From contig CAMBQN010000001.1 in assembly GCA_945870025.1 (NCBI GenBank), positions 1 through 64,000 on the forward strand: a stretch of 64,000 bases of DNA, written 5' to 3'. Under the pieces are notes generated by a model. The model was given only the letters and a program-made list of their open reading frames with translations, made no database searches and was not told where the DNA came from. Shown piece by piece: positions 1-7,251 of this stretch; the stretch's first letter is position 1; each line of letters opens with the position of its first letter. Both the position numbers and the translations under genes were made by a program. The DNA is from Akkermansia muciniphila (GTDB taxonomy: Bacteria; Verrucomicrobiota; Kiritimatiellia; RFP12; JAAYNR01).

Positions 1-170
1 AAACATTGTTCCCGTGCAGGTCAATGCCGCCATACAATTCGAGTGTTGTTCCCATAGATGCTTCCTTGTTAAGAGGCCCCTTGTTGCTCGTCGAATAGGA
101 TGCACCTTTTTTAGCGCAATGGATATGATTATCAGTGAATCTGTGTCTAAAAATGGCTATAGGCTGAAAG

Positions 171-312
171 GCAGTAAGGCTATGAGGTTGAAAATGAACA
201 GGTTACAGATTTATTCGCACGCACCCAATGGTGAACAGATCCCGTTTGCATAACCGATTGCCTCCCAATCCTTACAGCCTCACAGTCTCACAGTCTTCTG
301 CCCTTTTTAGGT
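171..312 (+). repeat. Dispersed hairpin repeat, family A, copy 1
   Basis: This stretch matches, in inverted orientation, positions 56582-56750. The shared core includes GATTCGCACGCACCCAATGG-like sequence (here ATTCGCACGCACCCAATGG at about 213-231) and a common right end, CAGTCTTCTGCCC followed by a T-run and AGGTT. The outer arms are built of 8-bp units of the type CTGTRAGG on one side and CCTYACAG on the other, so the copy can fold on itself. The left arm here is more degenerate than in copy 2. There is no gene around it except the downstream fucosidase. Confidence 0.85.
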
Positions 313-642
313 TAAATCCCGCCGCCTCCCGTCCCGAAGGACGCAGACGGGACTACGACACCGATCCGGACTCGATATTACGCGAACGCCTGACCGCCCG
401 CGGCGGGCCAGGTCTGTCTCTTTCCGGCCACCGGGACGCGAACCAGCGGTTTTGGGCCGGCCGGGGGATACCCCGTTCCCCGCTTGCCCATTAACGCTGG
501 TTGTGGTGGTATTGACTTTGCTCCCCGCTTCTGCCATGCTTCCCCCCATGTCATCGTTGCGCCAGTCCGGTTCCGGCATGATTCGGCCCGTGCGGGTCGG
601 TGTAGACCGAAAAGCGATTTCTTATCAATTCAATTCAAAAAT
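313..642. other. Gene-less stretch upstream of the fucosidase
   Basis: About 330 bases between the family A repeat and the fucosidase start. Short open frames are present on both strands but none has a convincing ribosome binding site or recognisable product. I see a small GC-rich inverted repeat near 327-350 and no clear promoter. The first 170 bases of the window are likewise without a supported gene. Confidence 0.5.
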
Positions 643-2469
643 ATGAAAACAAAAATAATGATAGTGATGTCGGCGTTGCTGGCAACGGGCGGGGCGCGTG
701 CGGCGGATGTGTCGAAGGTGCCGCAAATAAGTGAGACCAAGGAACAGCGTGACGAGCGCATGCAATGGTTCCGCGACGCGAAGTTCGGCATGTTCATCCA
801 CTGGGGGCCGTGTTCGATCGGGAAAGTGGAAATCGGCTGGGGCCGCAAGGCCAACCGGCCGTGGGACATCAGCGGCATCCAGACGCCGCGCACGGATGAT
901 CCCGTTTACGACAACTATTACAAGCAGTTCAACCCGACGCAATACAATGCCGAGGAATGGGTGCGTTTCGCCAAGGAGTCGGGCATGAAGTACATGGTGC
1001 TTGTCGCCAAGCACCACGACGGCTTCGCGCAGTTTGCGACCAAGGTCTCGGACTATAACATCATGAACAGCCCTTATGCCAGGGACATTGTCAAAGCCTA
1101 TGCCGACGCCTGCCACAAACAGGGCATGAAACTCGGGCTCTATTACTCGACCCGCGATTGGTATCACCCGGATTACCTCGTGGGCGACAACGAGAAATAC
1201 GACACGTTCTACCGCGCGCAAGTCAAGGAATTGTTAGCCAACTACGGGACGGTGGACGTGATGTGGTTCGATCATGTCGGCGGCCGCGACTGGGGCAAGT
1301 GGAAGTTCGACGAGCTGTTCTCGATGATGTATCAACTCCAGCCCAAGCTCATCGTTAACAACCGCGCCGCCGCGTTCATCGGACCCGGCACGCCGCAGGA
1401 TCAAAAAGCGGCCACACCCGAACTGGCGAAGATGGTCAGGGGCGACTATCACACGCCCGAGGGGCATATCGGCGCGATGGATATCGCCAGCGACTGGGAA
1501 TCCTGCATCCACGTCGGACGGCAGTGGGCCTATGGCGGCGAGGACGGTTTCAAGGGGCCGGATGACTGCATCAGGATGCTGGCGAGTTGCACCACCGGGG
1601 GCGGCAATCTGTTACTCAACTTCGGACCGCGACCGGACGGCACGTTTGCCGAGGGCGAGGCCAAGGTCGCTCGCGCCATGGGCGAGTGGCTCAGGAAATA
1701 TGGTGCGGCCATCTACGGCACCCGCGGCGGCCCGTATCGCAACGGCTCCTGGGGCGGCACCTGCCACAAGGACAACAAACTCTATTTGCTTGTGAATGAG
1801 TGGCCGGCCGAAGGCCTCGCCTTCGATCCGCTTCCTAACAAGGTGCTGGCCGCCCGCACGCTGACCGGCGTGCCCTGCACGTTCAAACAAAGTGCCGGGG
1901 AGTGGTCGGTCCAGTTGGCCAGGAAGGACATGGACACGCCGGTGACGGTGATCGAAGTGACGCTGGATAAGCCGCTGGAAGCCGGCCGCATCATCGGGGA
2001 ACTGCGTACGCCGCAAGACTATCGGGGTGAGTTCGGGGCGATCCTCAGCGCCGATGCCAAGCTGGAGATCAGTTCCAGCCTGTGGAGGGGTAAGCCGGAG
2101 AACCATGCGCGGCTTTTCACCGGCGAAAGACAGGGCGTCGCGTTCCACACACTCAAGGAGAAGAACCCGTGGGCCAAGGTGGACCTCGGCGCCGTGAAAA
2201 CCGTCCATGCCGTGATGATCGAAAACCTACCTAACGATGTCGCTCGGCGAACCGAGGGGCTCATCCTCTCCATCTCAGAGGATGGACTGACGTGGCAGGA
2301 AGTCTGGCGCGCCAAGACCTGGGAAGCCATCTGGACCGTGCCGCTGACCCATCTGGATGCGGGGGCTCAGGTGCCTGGCCGCCAGGGCAGATTCATCAAG
2401 GTGGAAACCATCAACGACACGCCGCGGGAGCTGTTGCTCCAGCGCATCACGGCTTTGGGGCCGAAGTAA
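643..2469 (+). CDS. Secreted alpha-L-fucosidase, GH29 family
   Basis: Predicted 608-residue glycoside hydrolase that releases L-fucose from glycans outside the cytoplasm. The start at 643 is chosen because it opens with a typical signal peptide (basic MKTK, hydrophobic stretch, cleavage near GARA-A, residues 1-20); longer in-frame starts would bury it. The GH29 TIM barrel shows FGMFIHWG near residue 48, AKHHDGF, and the MWFD motif around residues 208-210, whose Asp is the usual nucleophile of the family. The final ~130 residues (FTGER, WAKVDLG, ISEDGLTWQEVW) look like an F5/8 type C (discoidin) sugar-binding domain. It stands alone, with no transporter or sulfatase beside it, so it is probably one of several dispersed glycosidases. 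Substrate linkage cannot be read from sequence. Confidence 0.93.
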   Translation: MKTKIMIVMSALLATGGARAADVSKVPQISETKEQRDERMQWFRDAKFGMFIHWGPCSIGKVEIGWGRKANRPWDISGIQTPRTDDPVYDNYYKQFNPTQYNAEEWVRFAKESGMKYMVLVAKHHDGFAQFATKVSDYNIMNSPYARDIVKAYADACHKQGMKLGLYYSTRDWYHPDYLVGDNEKYDTFYRAQVKELLANYGTVDVMWFDHVGGRDWGKWKFDELFSMMYQLQPKLIVNNRAAAFIGPGTPQDQKAATPELAKMVRGDYHTPEGHIGAMDIASDWESCIHVGRQWAYGGEDGFKGPDDCIRMLASCTTGGGNLLLNFGPRPDGTFAEGEAKVARAMGEWLRKYGAAIYGTRGGPYRNGSWGGTCHKDNKLYLLVNEWPAEGLAFDPLPNKVLAARTLTGVPCTFKQSAGEWSVQLARKDMDTPVTVIEVTLDKPLEAGRIIGELRTPQDYRGEFGAILSADAKLEISSSLWRGKPENHARLFTGERQGVAFHTLKEKNPWAKVDLGAVKTVHAVMIENLPNDVARRTEGLILSISEDGLTWQEVWRAKTWEAIWTVPLTHLDAGAQVPGRQGRFIKVETINDTPRELLLQRITALGPK

Positions 2470-2755
2470 CGCATACCGCTGAGAGCCAATCCATCAGAAC
2501 TTTGACGTCCGGCATTCAGGACAGAATCCAGCGCACGAGTTCCTTGCGCCCCGTCGTCTCCATGGGGTTACCCCAAAGCCGCTGGTTGGCGGGACGTGAA
2601 GGGGACAGGGAAACAGCATCAGGATGCAGCGGGGATCAGTAGATGTATGGATGAATTACGCGGCTTCTTGGGGACGATTGCGTAGAAGTGTATGTTTCAG
2701 GCGCTTTCGGGTATGTGGGGGGCACCTCCGTATTATTTTGGGCAACAAATAGAGG
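2470..2755. other. Intergenic region, no gene seen
   Basis: About 290 bases between the fucosidase stop and the toxin-antitoxin promoter. No open frame with recognisable coding character, no clear terminator stem with T-run and no repeat shared with the rest of the window. Confidence 0.5.
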
Positions 2756-2789
2756 TTGCCATACGCAGCAGTATGATGTATAGTCATAC
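2756..2789 (+). promoter_or_regulatory. Promoter and palindromic operator of the toxin-antitoxin pair
   Basis: A -35 box TTGCCA (2756-2761) and a -10 box TATAGT (2779-2784) are separated by exactly 17 bases. The -10 box lies inside the inverted repeat GTATGA-N7-TCATAC (2771-2789). A palindrome over the -10 is what is expected for autorepression by a ribbon-helix-helix antitoxin. A good Shine-Dalgarno, AAGGAG, follows at about 2799. Confidence 0.7.
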
Positions 2790-2810
2790 CATGAAAATTA
2801 AGGAGTTCTT

Positions 2811-3053
2811 ATGGCGGTCGCAAAAATAGCTATCACACTCGAGCAAGACATTCTGGGTGATCTGGACCGGCTCGTTAGACGGCATGTATTCCCTAACCGT
2901 AGCCGGGCTATTCAAGAGGCTGTCCGAGAGAAAGTGGAACGTCTTTCTGCAAACCGGCTTGCTAATGAATGTGCCAAGCTTGATCCGAAGGCAGAGCAGG
3001 CTTGGGCGGAGGAGGGAATGTCGAAGGAGGTCGCCTCATGGCCAGAATATTGA
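2811..3053 (+). CDS. Ribbon-helix-helix antitoxin (MazE/CopG-like)
   Basis: An 80-residue protein whose first half (KIAITLEQDILGDLDRLV, then FPNRSRAIQEAVREK) has the strand-helix-helix pattern of the ribbon-helix-helix fold; the N-terminal strand would bind DNA and the C-terminal half would wrap the toxin. It is preceded by AAGGAG at good spacing and overlaps the following toxin gene by 16 bases, the standard antitoxin-first arrangement. The palindrome over its promoter is the likely self-operator. Family assignment rests on the fold pattern and the neighbour rather than on a close named homologue. Confidence 0.82.
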   Translation: MAVAKIAITLEQDILGDLDRLVRRHVFPNRSRAIQEAVREKVERLSANRLANECAKLDPKAEQAWAEEGMSKEVASWPEY

Positions 3054-3400
3054 GAGGCGATATTGTCTGGGCTGATTTGAATCCGGTCAAAGGACATGAA
3101 CAGGCCGGCCTACGCCCGGCACTTATTCTGAGTCCGGAGATCTTTAATGATTGCTCAGGCACAGTGATTGCAATGGCGCTGACTAGTCAGCCTCAGAAAG
3201 CGGGCTTCCCTCTAACCATGGAAATTACAAGCGTTTCCCTGCCAAAGCCCACGTGGGTGAAAATTAGCCAGATCAGGACACTCTCCGTTGAGCGCCTGGG
3301 CAAGCGCATGGGCCATCTATCAGATGACGAGATGAGCCAAATCATCGAAGGTCTAAACGAAATCATTGGCGAACCCACACATTCAGGTTATCGGCGCTAG
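3038..3400 (+). CDS. mazF: MazF/PemK-family toxin (endoribonuclease)
   Basis: A 120-residue protein of the usual MazF length. It begins RGDIVWADLNPVKGHEQAGLRPALILS, matching the family start (GDI-W-DL-P-GHEQ-G-RPA-V-S), and carries the later conserved strand with T-SQ and the KISQIRTLS stretch. Known members cleave mRNA at short sequence motifs and are neutralised by the upstream antitoxin. The start at 3038 (MARILRGD) is used because the longer frame runs into the antitoxin with a low-complexity glycine start and no better ribosome site; the Shine-Dalgarno GGAGG sits just upstream at about 3025. No key residue appears lost, so the pair is probably active. Confidence 0.92.
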   Translation: MARILRGDIVWADLNPVKGHEQAGLRPALILSPEIFNDCSGTVIAMALTSQPQKAGFPLTMEITSVSLPKPTWVKISQIRTLSVERLGKRMGHLSDDEMSQIIEGLNEIIGEPTHSGYRR

Positions 3401-3460
3401 CGCGCGAGGGCGTTGGGACTGGAGAAATGACATGATATCCCACATGCGGCAAGAATACGC

Positions 3461-3489
3461 TTGTTTGCAAACAGCAACCGTCATACACT
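3461..3489 (+). promoter_or_regulatory. Putative promoter with perfect palindrome TGTTTGCAAACA
   Basis: The 12-bp perfect palindrome TGTTTGCAAACA (3462-3473) overlaps a -35-like TTGTTT (3461-3466), with TACACT (3484-3489) 17 bases further on. This arrangement fits an operator for a dimeric repressor, for example of the LacI type, controlling the downstream URO-D-family gene. No regulator gene is adjacent. Confidence 0.4.
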
Positions 3490-3530
3490 TTGCCGCACGA
3501 GGGATAAAGCGCTATTCATTGGCGAGCGGC

Positions 3531-4562
3531 ATGAAAACGAGAATGGACATTCATTTTACGCCTTCTGTCTACGAGCACGCAGCGGCGCTGATCGGAGAGA
3601 CGCCGTGGCGTGTCTCGCGTGATCCGGAATGCCTTTTTCGGGCGCACGCCGAAGCGTTTCGCCGTTACCGCCATTCCCCGGTTGTCGTCGGCATCGATAT
3701 CTACAATCTCGAAGCAGAGGCGTACGGCGCAACCATTGCCACACCTGCCGACAACGATATTCCCTCCATTTGCGTACACCCGTGCCCGGCAAGCGACGAC
3801 ATCGTGAGGCTCAACGTACTCGATCCCAAAGGAGCCGGACGTATTCCGATGGTCATCGAAACGGGCAGGCGCCTGGCCCGGGCGTTGCCCGATGCCGACA
3901 TCCGGATACCGGTGAGCGGCCCTTTCTCATTGGCCTGCAACTTAGTCGGCTTTGACCGCTTGCTTTGCGATGTCATTGATGAACCTCTGAACGTCAGACG
4001 GGCGCTCGACCATCTTGCCCGCGGGCAGATCGCTTTCGCCCGCGAGATCGCGTCGCAGGGATTGGGTATTGCTCTTTTTGAATCGGGCGCCACACCGCCC
4101 CTGATATCGCCGGAGATGTTTGCCCAGATCGAATTGCCCGTGCTCAAGCACGTCATCCAGGAGATCTCATCACTTGCCGGGCATCCCGTGCCCTGCATTA
4201 TCGGCGGCGATACCTTTCCCGTGTTGGAGTCCATTCTGGATACCGGGACCGGATATGTCATTTGCCCCTCTGAAACCGATCAGGCATCGTTCATGCGGCA
4301 CATGGTCGCCTATCCGGATGTCATGGTTCGCCTCAACACGGACCCAAGCGTCTTTGTGGCGGGAGACCCGGCGGCTGTCCGTCGTGAACTCAACAGAGTT
4401 CTGTCGCTTGCGGGAACACGGCGGAACGTCTGCATCGGAACCGGAGCCTTGCCCTTCGAGGCAGACCCGAAGCTGGTTCTGATGGCCGAGATGTTCATAC
4501 GGGAGAGCGGCCCGTCAAGGGACGGGCATTCAAACCCACCGGTCTGTGTTCAGCGATTCTAA
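3531..4562 (+). CDS. Uroporphyrinogen decarboxylase (URO-D) family protein
   Basis: About 343 residues from the chosen ATG. The body resembles URO-D-like proteins of the methyltransferase type (MtaA/CmuA-like): VVVGIDIYNLEAEAYGA, IPVSGPFSLACNLVG, then FESGATPPLISPEMF and IGGDTFPVLESI. In such proteins the barrel handles corrinoid methyl transfer or tetrapyrrole decarboxylation; which applies here cannot be told, and no corrinoid protein lies next to it. An earlier ATG at 3432 has a fair Shine-Dalgarno, but the palindromic promoter-like site at 3461-3489 lies between, so 3531 is preferred. The stop codon TAA (4560-4562) lies inside the terminal repeat of the family B hairpin element, so insertion may have set the present C-terminus (VQRF). 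Confidence 0.75.
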   Translation: MKTRMDIHFTPSVYEHAAALIGETPWRVSRDPECLFRAHAEAFRRYRHSPVVVGIDIYNLEAEAYGATIATPADNDIPSICVHPCPASDDIVRLNVLDPKGAGRIPMVIETGRRLARALPDADIRIPVSGPFSLACNLVGFDRLLCDVIDEPLNVRRALDHLARGQIAFAREIASQGLGIALFESGATPPLISPEMFAQIELPVLKHVIQEISSLAGHPVPCIIGGDTFPVLESILDTGTGYVICPSETDQASFMRHMVAYPDVMVRLNTDPSVFVAGDPAAVRRELNRVLSLAGTRRNVCIGTGALPFEADPKLVLMAEMFIRESGPSRDGHSNPPVCVQRF

Positions 4563-4691
4563 TTTTGACAGCCGCTATCGGGATCCAAATCGGGATCGGG
4601 GCCGAAATCGACGAGAAAGCAAGGAATTCGACCCCGATAGCGATAGCGATTTCGATTTCGACTGTACAGATGTGCCATAATTAGAATTGCT
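4552..4691 (+). repeat. Dispersed hairpin repeat, family B, copy 1, with 9-bp flanking duplication
   Basis: The unit begins AGCGATTCTAATT and ends AATTAGAATTGCT, a terminal inverted repeat with one mismatch over 13 bases. Both arms are hexamer repeats (CCCGAT, AGCGAT, TTCGAT on one side; ATCGGG, GCCGAA on the other) around a core with GAGAAAGCAAGGAATTC. The 9-mer GTCTGTGTT occurs on both outer sides (4542-4550 and 4693-4701), which looks like a target-site duplication. The element is found again inverted at about 30925-31050. Confidence 0.88.
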
Positions 4692-4710
4692 AGTCTGTGT
4701 TGGGGGAGGC

Positions 4711-4739
4711 TTGACACGGCGGGACGGGGGGGCTAACCT
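4711..4739 (+). promoter_or_regulatory. Probable sigma-70-type promoter of ppnP
   Basis: TTGACA (4711-4716), a 17-base spacer, then TAACCT (4734-4739), about 80 bases before the ppnP start. It lies just outside the family B element and its flanking duplication. Confidence 0.5.
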
Positions 4740-4819
4740 TTGGTCGATGACGCGAGTAAGGCCGAGGCTGTGATGGCGGCTCGGCAGATGGGTTTGAGTC
4801 CGAACAGGGAATAGTAAAA

Positions 4820-5146
4820 ATGAACGAGAACACGGTTGAAATTCGGGGTGTGACGGTGCTGGCGAAGGCCAATGTCTATTTTGACGGCAAGGTTGTTAGT
4901 CATACGATGCTTCTGGCGGACGGGACGCGCAAATCGGTCGGCGTGATCTTCCCCGGCCGTTTCCACTTTGGCACGGCCCAAGCCGAGCGAATGGAGATTA
5001 CGGCCGGCGACTGCGAAGTCACGCTGGATGGGAAACCGGGGTTGAACCGGTATGCTGCCGGCCAGCAGTTTGAAGTGCCCGCCAAGTCCGGATTCGACAT
5101 CGAAGTAATAACCGGACGCGTGGAATACGTGTGTACGTTTTTCTGA
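4820..5146 (+). CDS. ppnP: Pyrimidine/purine nucleoside phosphorylase PpnP (cupin fold)
   Basis: A 108-residue single-domain protein with the typical length and conserved blocks of the PpnP/YaiE (former DUF1255) family: KANVYFDGKVVSHT, KSVGVIFPGRFHFGT, ERMEITAGDCEV and the C-terminal VEYVCTFF. Characterised members split several nucleosides with phosphate to base and ribose 1-phosphate. It lies just before the methylthioadenosine phosphorylase gene, consistent with nucleoside salvage. The region upstream has its own promoter-like boxes; only a weak ribosome site is visible. Confidence 0.93.
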   Translation: MNENTVEIRGVTVLAKANVYFDGKVVSHTMLLADGTRKSVGVIFPGRFHFGTAQAERMEITAGDCEVTLDGKPGLNRYAAGQQFEVPAKSGFDIEVITGRVEYVCTFF

Positions 5147-5273
5147 TGCGTTCGCCCTGACCGCGCGCTTGACACCCCCGGCCTGTTTCTGGCACGCTCT
5201 TTAATGAAGCCGATCATTGGCAGGCGTCTGGGGGCGTGTGCCGGTTCGGCCGCACATGCGATTCCTTATCGTC

Positions 5274-5351
5274 ATGATTGTAAACGGCAAGACTTACCGC
5301 ACTATCTGGATCAACGCGAACGAGGCACCCCCAAGCCACACGGGCCATCCC
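5274..5351 (+). pseudogene. Possible N-terminal remnant of mtnA, in frame with mtnP
   Basis: The 26 codons before the mtnP start read in frame as MIVNGKTYRTIWINAN and onward. The block VNGK-YRTIW resembles the first residues of methylthioribose-1-phosphate isomerase (MtnA), the enzyme acting right after MtnP in methionine salvage, but the IIDQ-LPH segment expected next is absent. There is no stop between it and mtnP, so an N-terminally extended MtnP could be made. It may be a deletion scar of an mtnA-mtnP operon; the similarity is recalled from the family, not searched. Confidence 0.4.
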
Positions 5352-6098
5352 ATGAACATTGGAATCATCGGCGGATCTGGTTTGGACAATCCGGATTTCT
5401 TTGAGACGCTCCGCGACGAGGCGGTCGGCACCCCTTATGGGGAACCGTCCTCGCCGTTGAAGCACGGGAAAATAGGCGGCGTCGATGTCGTGCTGCTGGC
5501 CCGTCATGGTCGCGGGCACACCCTTCCGCCGACGCAAGTGAACTATCGCGCCAATATTCATGCGCTCAAGATGGCGGGCTGCACGCACATCCTGGCGACC
5601 ACCGCCGTGGGTTCGCTGCGTGAAGAGATCCGCCGGGGCGATCTGGTGATCCTGGATCAGTTCATCGATTTCACCCGGCGGCGGCACCTGACCTTCCACG
5701 AATCCTTTGAACCCCATGCGCCGCTGCATACGCCGATGGCCGATCCGTTCAACGGCGCGCTGCGCACCCTCTTGATCGCGGCCTGTGAGCGGCTGGGCTA
5801 CGCGCATCACCCGCAGGGAACCGTGGTCACGATCGAGGGTCCCCGCTTCTCCACGCGCGCCGAGTCGCGCATGTTCCGCCTGTGGGGTGCCGACGTAATC
5901 AACATGTCTATCGCGGTCGAGGCGGGTCTGGCCAACGAAGCGGGCATCCCCTACGCGGCGGTGGCCATGAGCACCGACTACGACTGCTGGAAAGAGGAGG
6001 AAGAGCCGGTGAGCTGGGACGCGATCATCGCGGTGTTCAAGCTGAACGCCGAGAAGGTGACCCGGCTCTTGATGCAAGTGATTCCCCTCGTGAAGTAA
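5352..6098 (+). CDS. mtnP: S-methyl-5'-thioadenosine phosphorylase
   Basis: A 248-residue cytosolic enzyme that phosphorolyses methylthioadenosine to adenine and methylthioribose 1-phosphate in methionine salvage. It starts MNIGIIGGSGLD, the usual beginning of the family, and shows the phosphate and base sites in RHGRGHTLPPTQVNYRAN, TAVGSLREEIRRGDLVI, TIEGPRFSTRAESR and NMSIAVEAGLANEAGI. The late stretch STDYDCWKEEEEPVS is the family's C-terminal substrate loop. The genes downstream for SAM synthetase and SAH hydrolase are on the same strand, so the block serves turnover of SAM products. The reading frame extends upstream through a possible mtnA remnant; the start at 5352 matches the family length. 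Confidence 0.94.
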   Translation: MNIGIIGGSGLDNPDFFETLRDEAVGTPYGEPSSPLKHGKIGGVDVVLLARHGRGHTLPPTQVNYRANIHALKMAGCTHILATTAVGSLREEIRRGDLVILDQFIDFTRRRHLTFHESFEPHAPLHTPMADPFNGALRTLLIAACERLGYAHHPQGTVVTIEGPRFSTRAESRMFRLWGADVINMSIAVEAGLANEAGIPYAAVAMSTDYDCWKEEEEPVSWDAIIAVFKLNAEKVTRLLMQVIPLVK

Positions 6099-6174
6099 CC
6101 CGATTGGAAAATGCGATGACACGCGGCGAATGGATGGATCGTTTGAAAGAAACGCTGATGAAAGGAACACGCTG

Positions 6175-7182
6175 ATGCAAAAGAACTCATACGGACACAG
6201 ACCCCATGCCCAATCGAACAGGGAACGGTGCTTCACGCTCGACTGGCCCGACAACGGCGCAGGCGTCGACGGCATCTTTGTGCGCGAGATCGCCGGCGGG
6301 GGCGATGGTCCCACGCTGCTCATGACGGCCGGCGAGCATGGCGTGGAACTTTCGGGATGCGCCGGCATCGACAGCCTGTGCCGCCGCCTGGCCGATACCG
6401 CTTTCCGCGGAACCGTCCTGGCGATTCCCTGTCTGATGCCGGGCAACATCCGCCACCGGGCGCATACGCACGGACAGGTCTACGGCTCGCAGGAGCGGCG
6501 CGGGGAGTACGACACGTATCTGGCCTGGCCGGGACGACCGGACGGCTCCACCGGCGAACGGCTGTGTCATCGCGTCTGGACCGAGGTGGTGTCGCGCGCC
6601 GATGTGGTGATTAACTTTCATGCGTGGCAGAACAGCGCCAGTTGCCTGTTCACCGACCGTTCGGTTCCGGGTGCGATCGCGCTGGCGGGCAGCTTTGGCA
6701 ATGTGTTCAACATTCTGGAGGATGATCTGAAGGGGAGCCTGCATTCCCGCGTGCTGCAAACCGGCCGCCCCGCAGCCTTGGTCGAGACGCACGGGCAGTG
6801 CCGCATCGACCCCGAGGCGGTGATACGCGTCCGGCAGGGCCTCTGGAATGTCATGGTGACGATGGGCATGGTGGAAGGGCCGCTCGAACTGCCGCGCCCG
6901 ATGTTCGAGGCGGGCGCGGAACACCTGATTCGCGCGCCGAAGGCCGGGCTGTTCGTTCCCCTGAAGGCGATCGAACAGGTGACGCGCGCTGGCGAACTGC
7001 TGGGCTATATGCTCGACGTGGAGACGGGCGAGCGCACCGATCTCGTTTCGCCCGCCGATGGTGCGATCTGGCTGATCGCCCGCAATGGGCCGAAAGCCGA
7101 CGTGGTTTTGCAAGGGATGCACGCCTACGCCGACCCGGGTGATCTGGTCGCGTTGATCAAAGAAATCATCCCGTTGAACTAA
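6175..7182 (+). CDS. Succinylglutamate desuccinylase/aspartoacylase-family metallohydrolase
   Basis: A 335-residue protein of the M14-like AstE/AspA family, zinc carboxypeptidase-like amidohydrolases. The zinc site motif is seen as AGEHGVELSG (about residues 52-60), followed by the IPCLMPGN and NFHAW blocks, with a late catalytic-type Glu in ALVETHGQ. The C-terminal ~90 residues (APKAGLFVPLKAIEQV, GELLGYMLDVETGE) form the lipoyl-like beta domain typical of the family. The start at 6175 has AAAGGA upstream. It sits between mtnP and metK, with about 75 bases to mtnP, and could be cotranscribed with mtnP. Substrate is unknown; N-acyl amino acids are the family norm. Confidence 0.82.
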   Translation: MQKNSYGHRPHAQSNRERCFTLDWPDNGAGVDGIFVREIAGGGDGPTLLMTAGEHGVELSGCAGIDSLCRRLADTAFRGTVLAIPCLMPGNIRHRAHTHGQVYGSQERRGEYDTYLAWPGRPDGSTGERLCHRVWTEVVSRADVVINFHAWQNSASCLFTDRSVPGAIALAGSFGNVFNILEDDLKGSLHSRVLQTGRPAALVETHGQCRIDPEAVIRVRQGLWNVMVTMGMVEGPLELPRPMFEAGAEHLIRAPKAGLFVPLKAIEQVTRAGELLGYMLDVETGERTDLVSPADGAIWLIARNGPKADVVLQGMHAYADPGDLVALIKEIIPLN

Positions 7183-7189
7183 GCAACAC

Positions 7190-7219
7190 TTGCCACTCAG
7201 CTCCCTTCTTTAGTAAACT
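7190..7219 (+). promoter_or_regulatory. Probable promoter of metK
   Basis: TTGCCA (7190-7195), 18-base spacer, TAAACT (7214-7219), about 30 bases before the metK start. The 69-base gap is too short for a known SAM or SAH riboswitch and none of their pairing signatures is seen. Confidence 0.4.
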
Positions 7220-7251
7220 ATACGTTCAACCCGGAAATTGGAGATCTGTTT

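Noticed and set aside
14-253. A 79-codon plus-strand open frame at the window start
   Set aside because: It runs into the family A repeat and has no recognisable product or ribosome site.
7183-7251. SAM riboswitch in front of metK
   Set aside because: The 69-base gap is too short and shows no riboswitch pairing pattern; a normal promoter fits.
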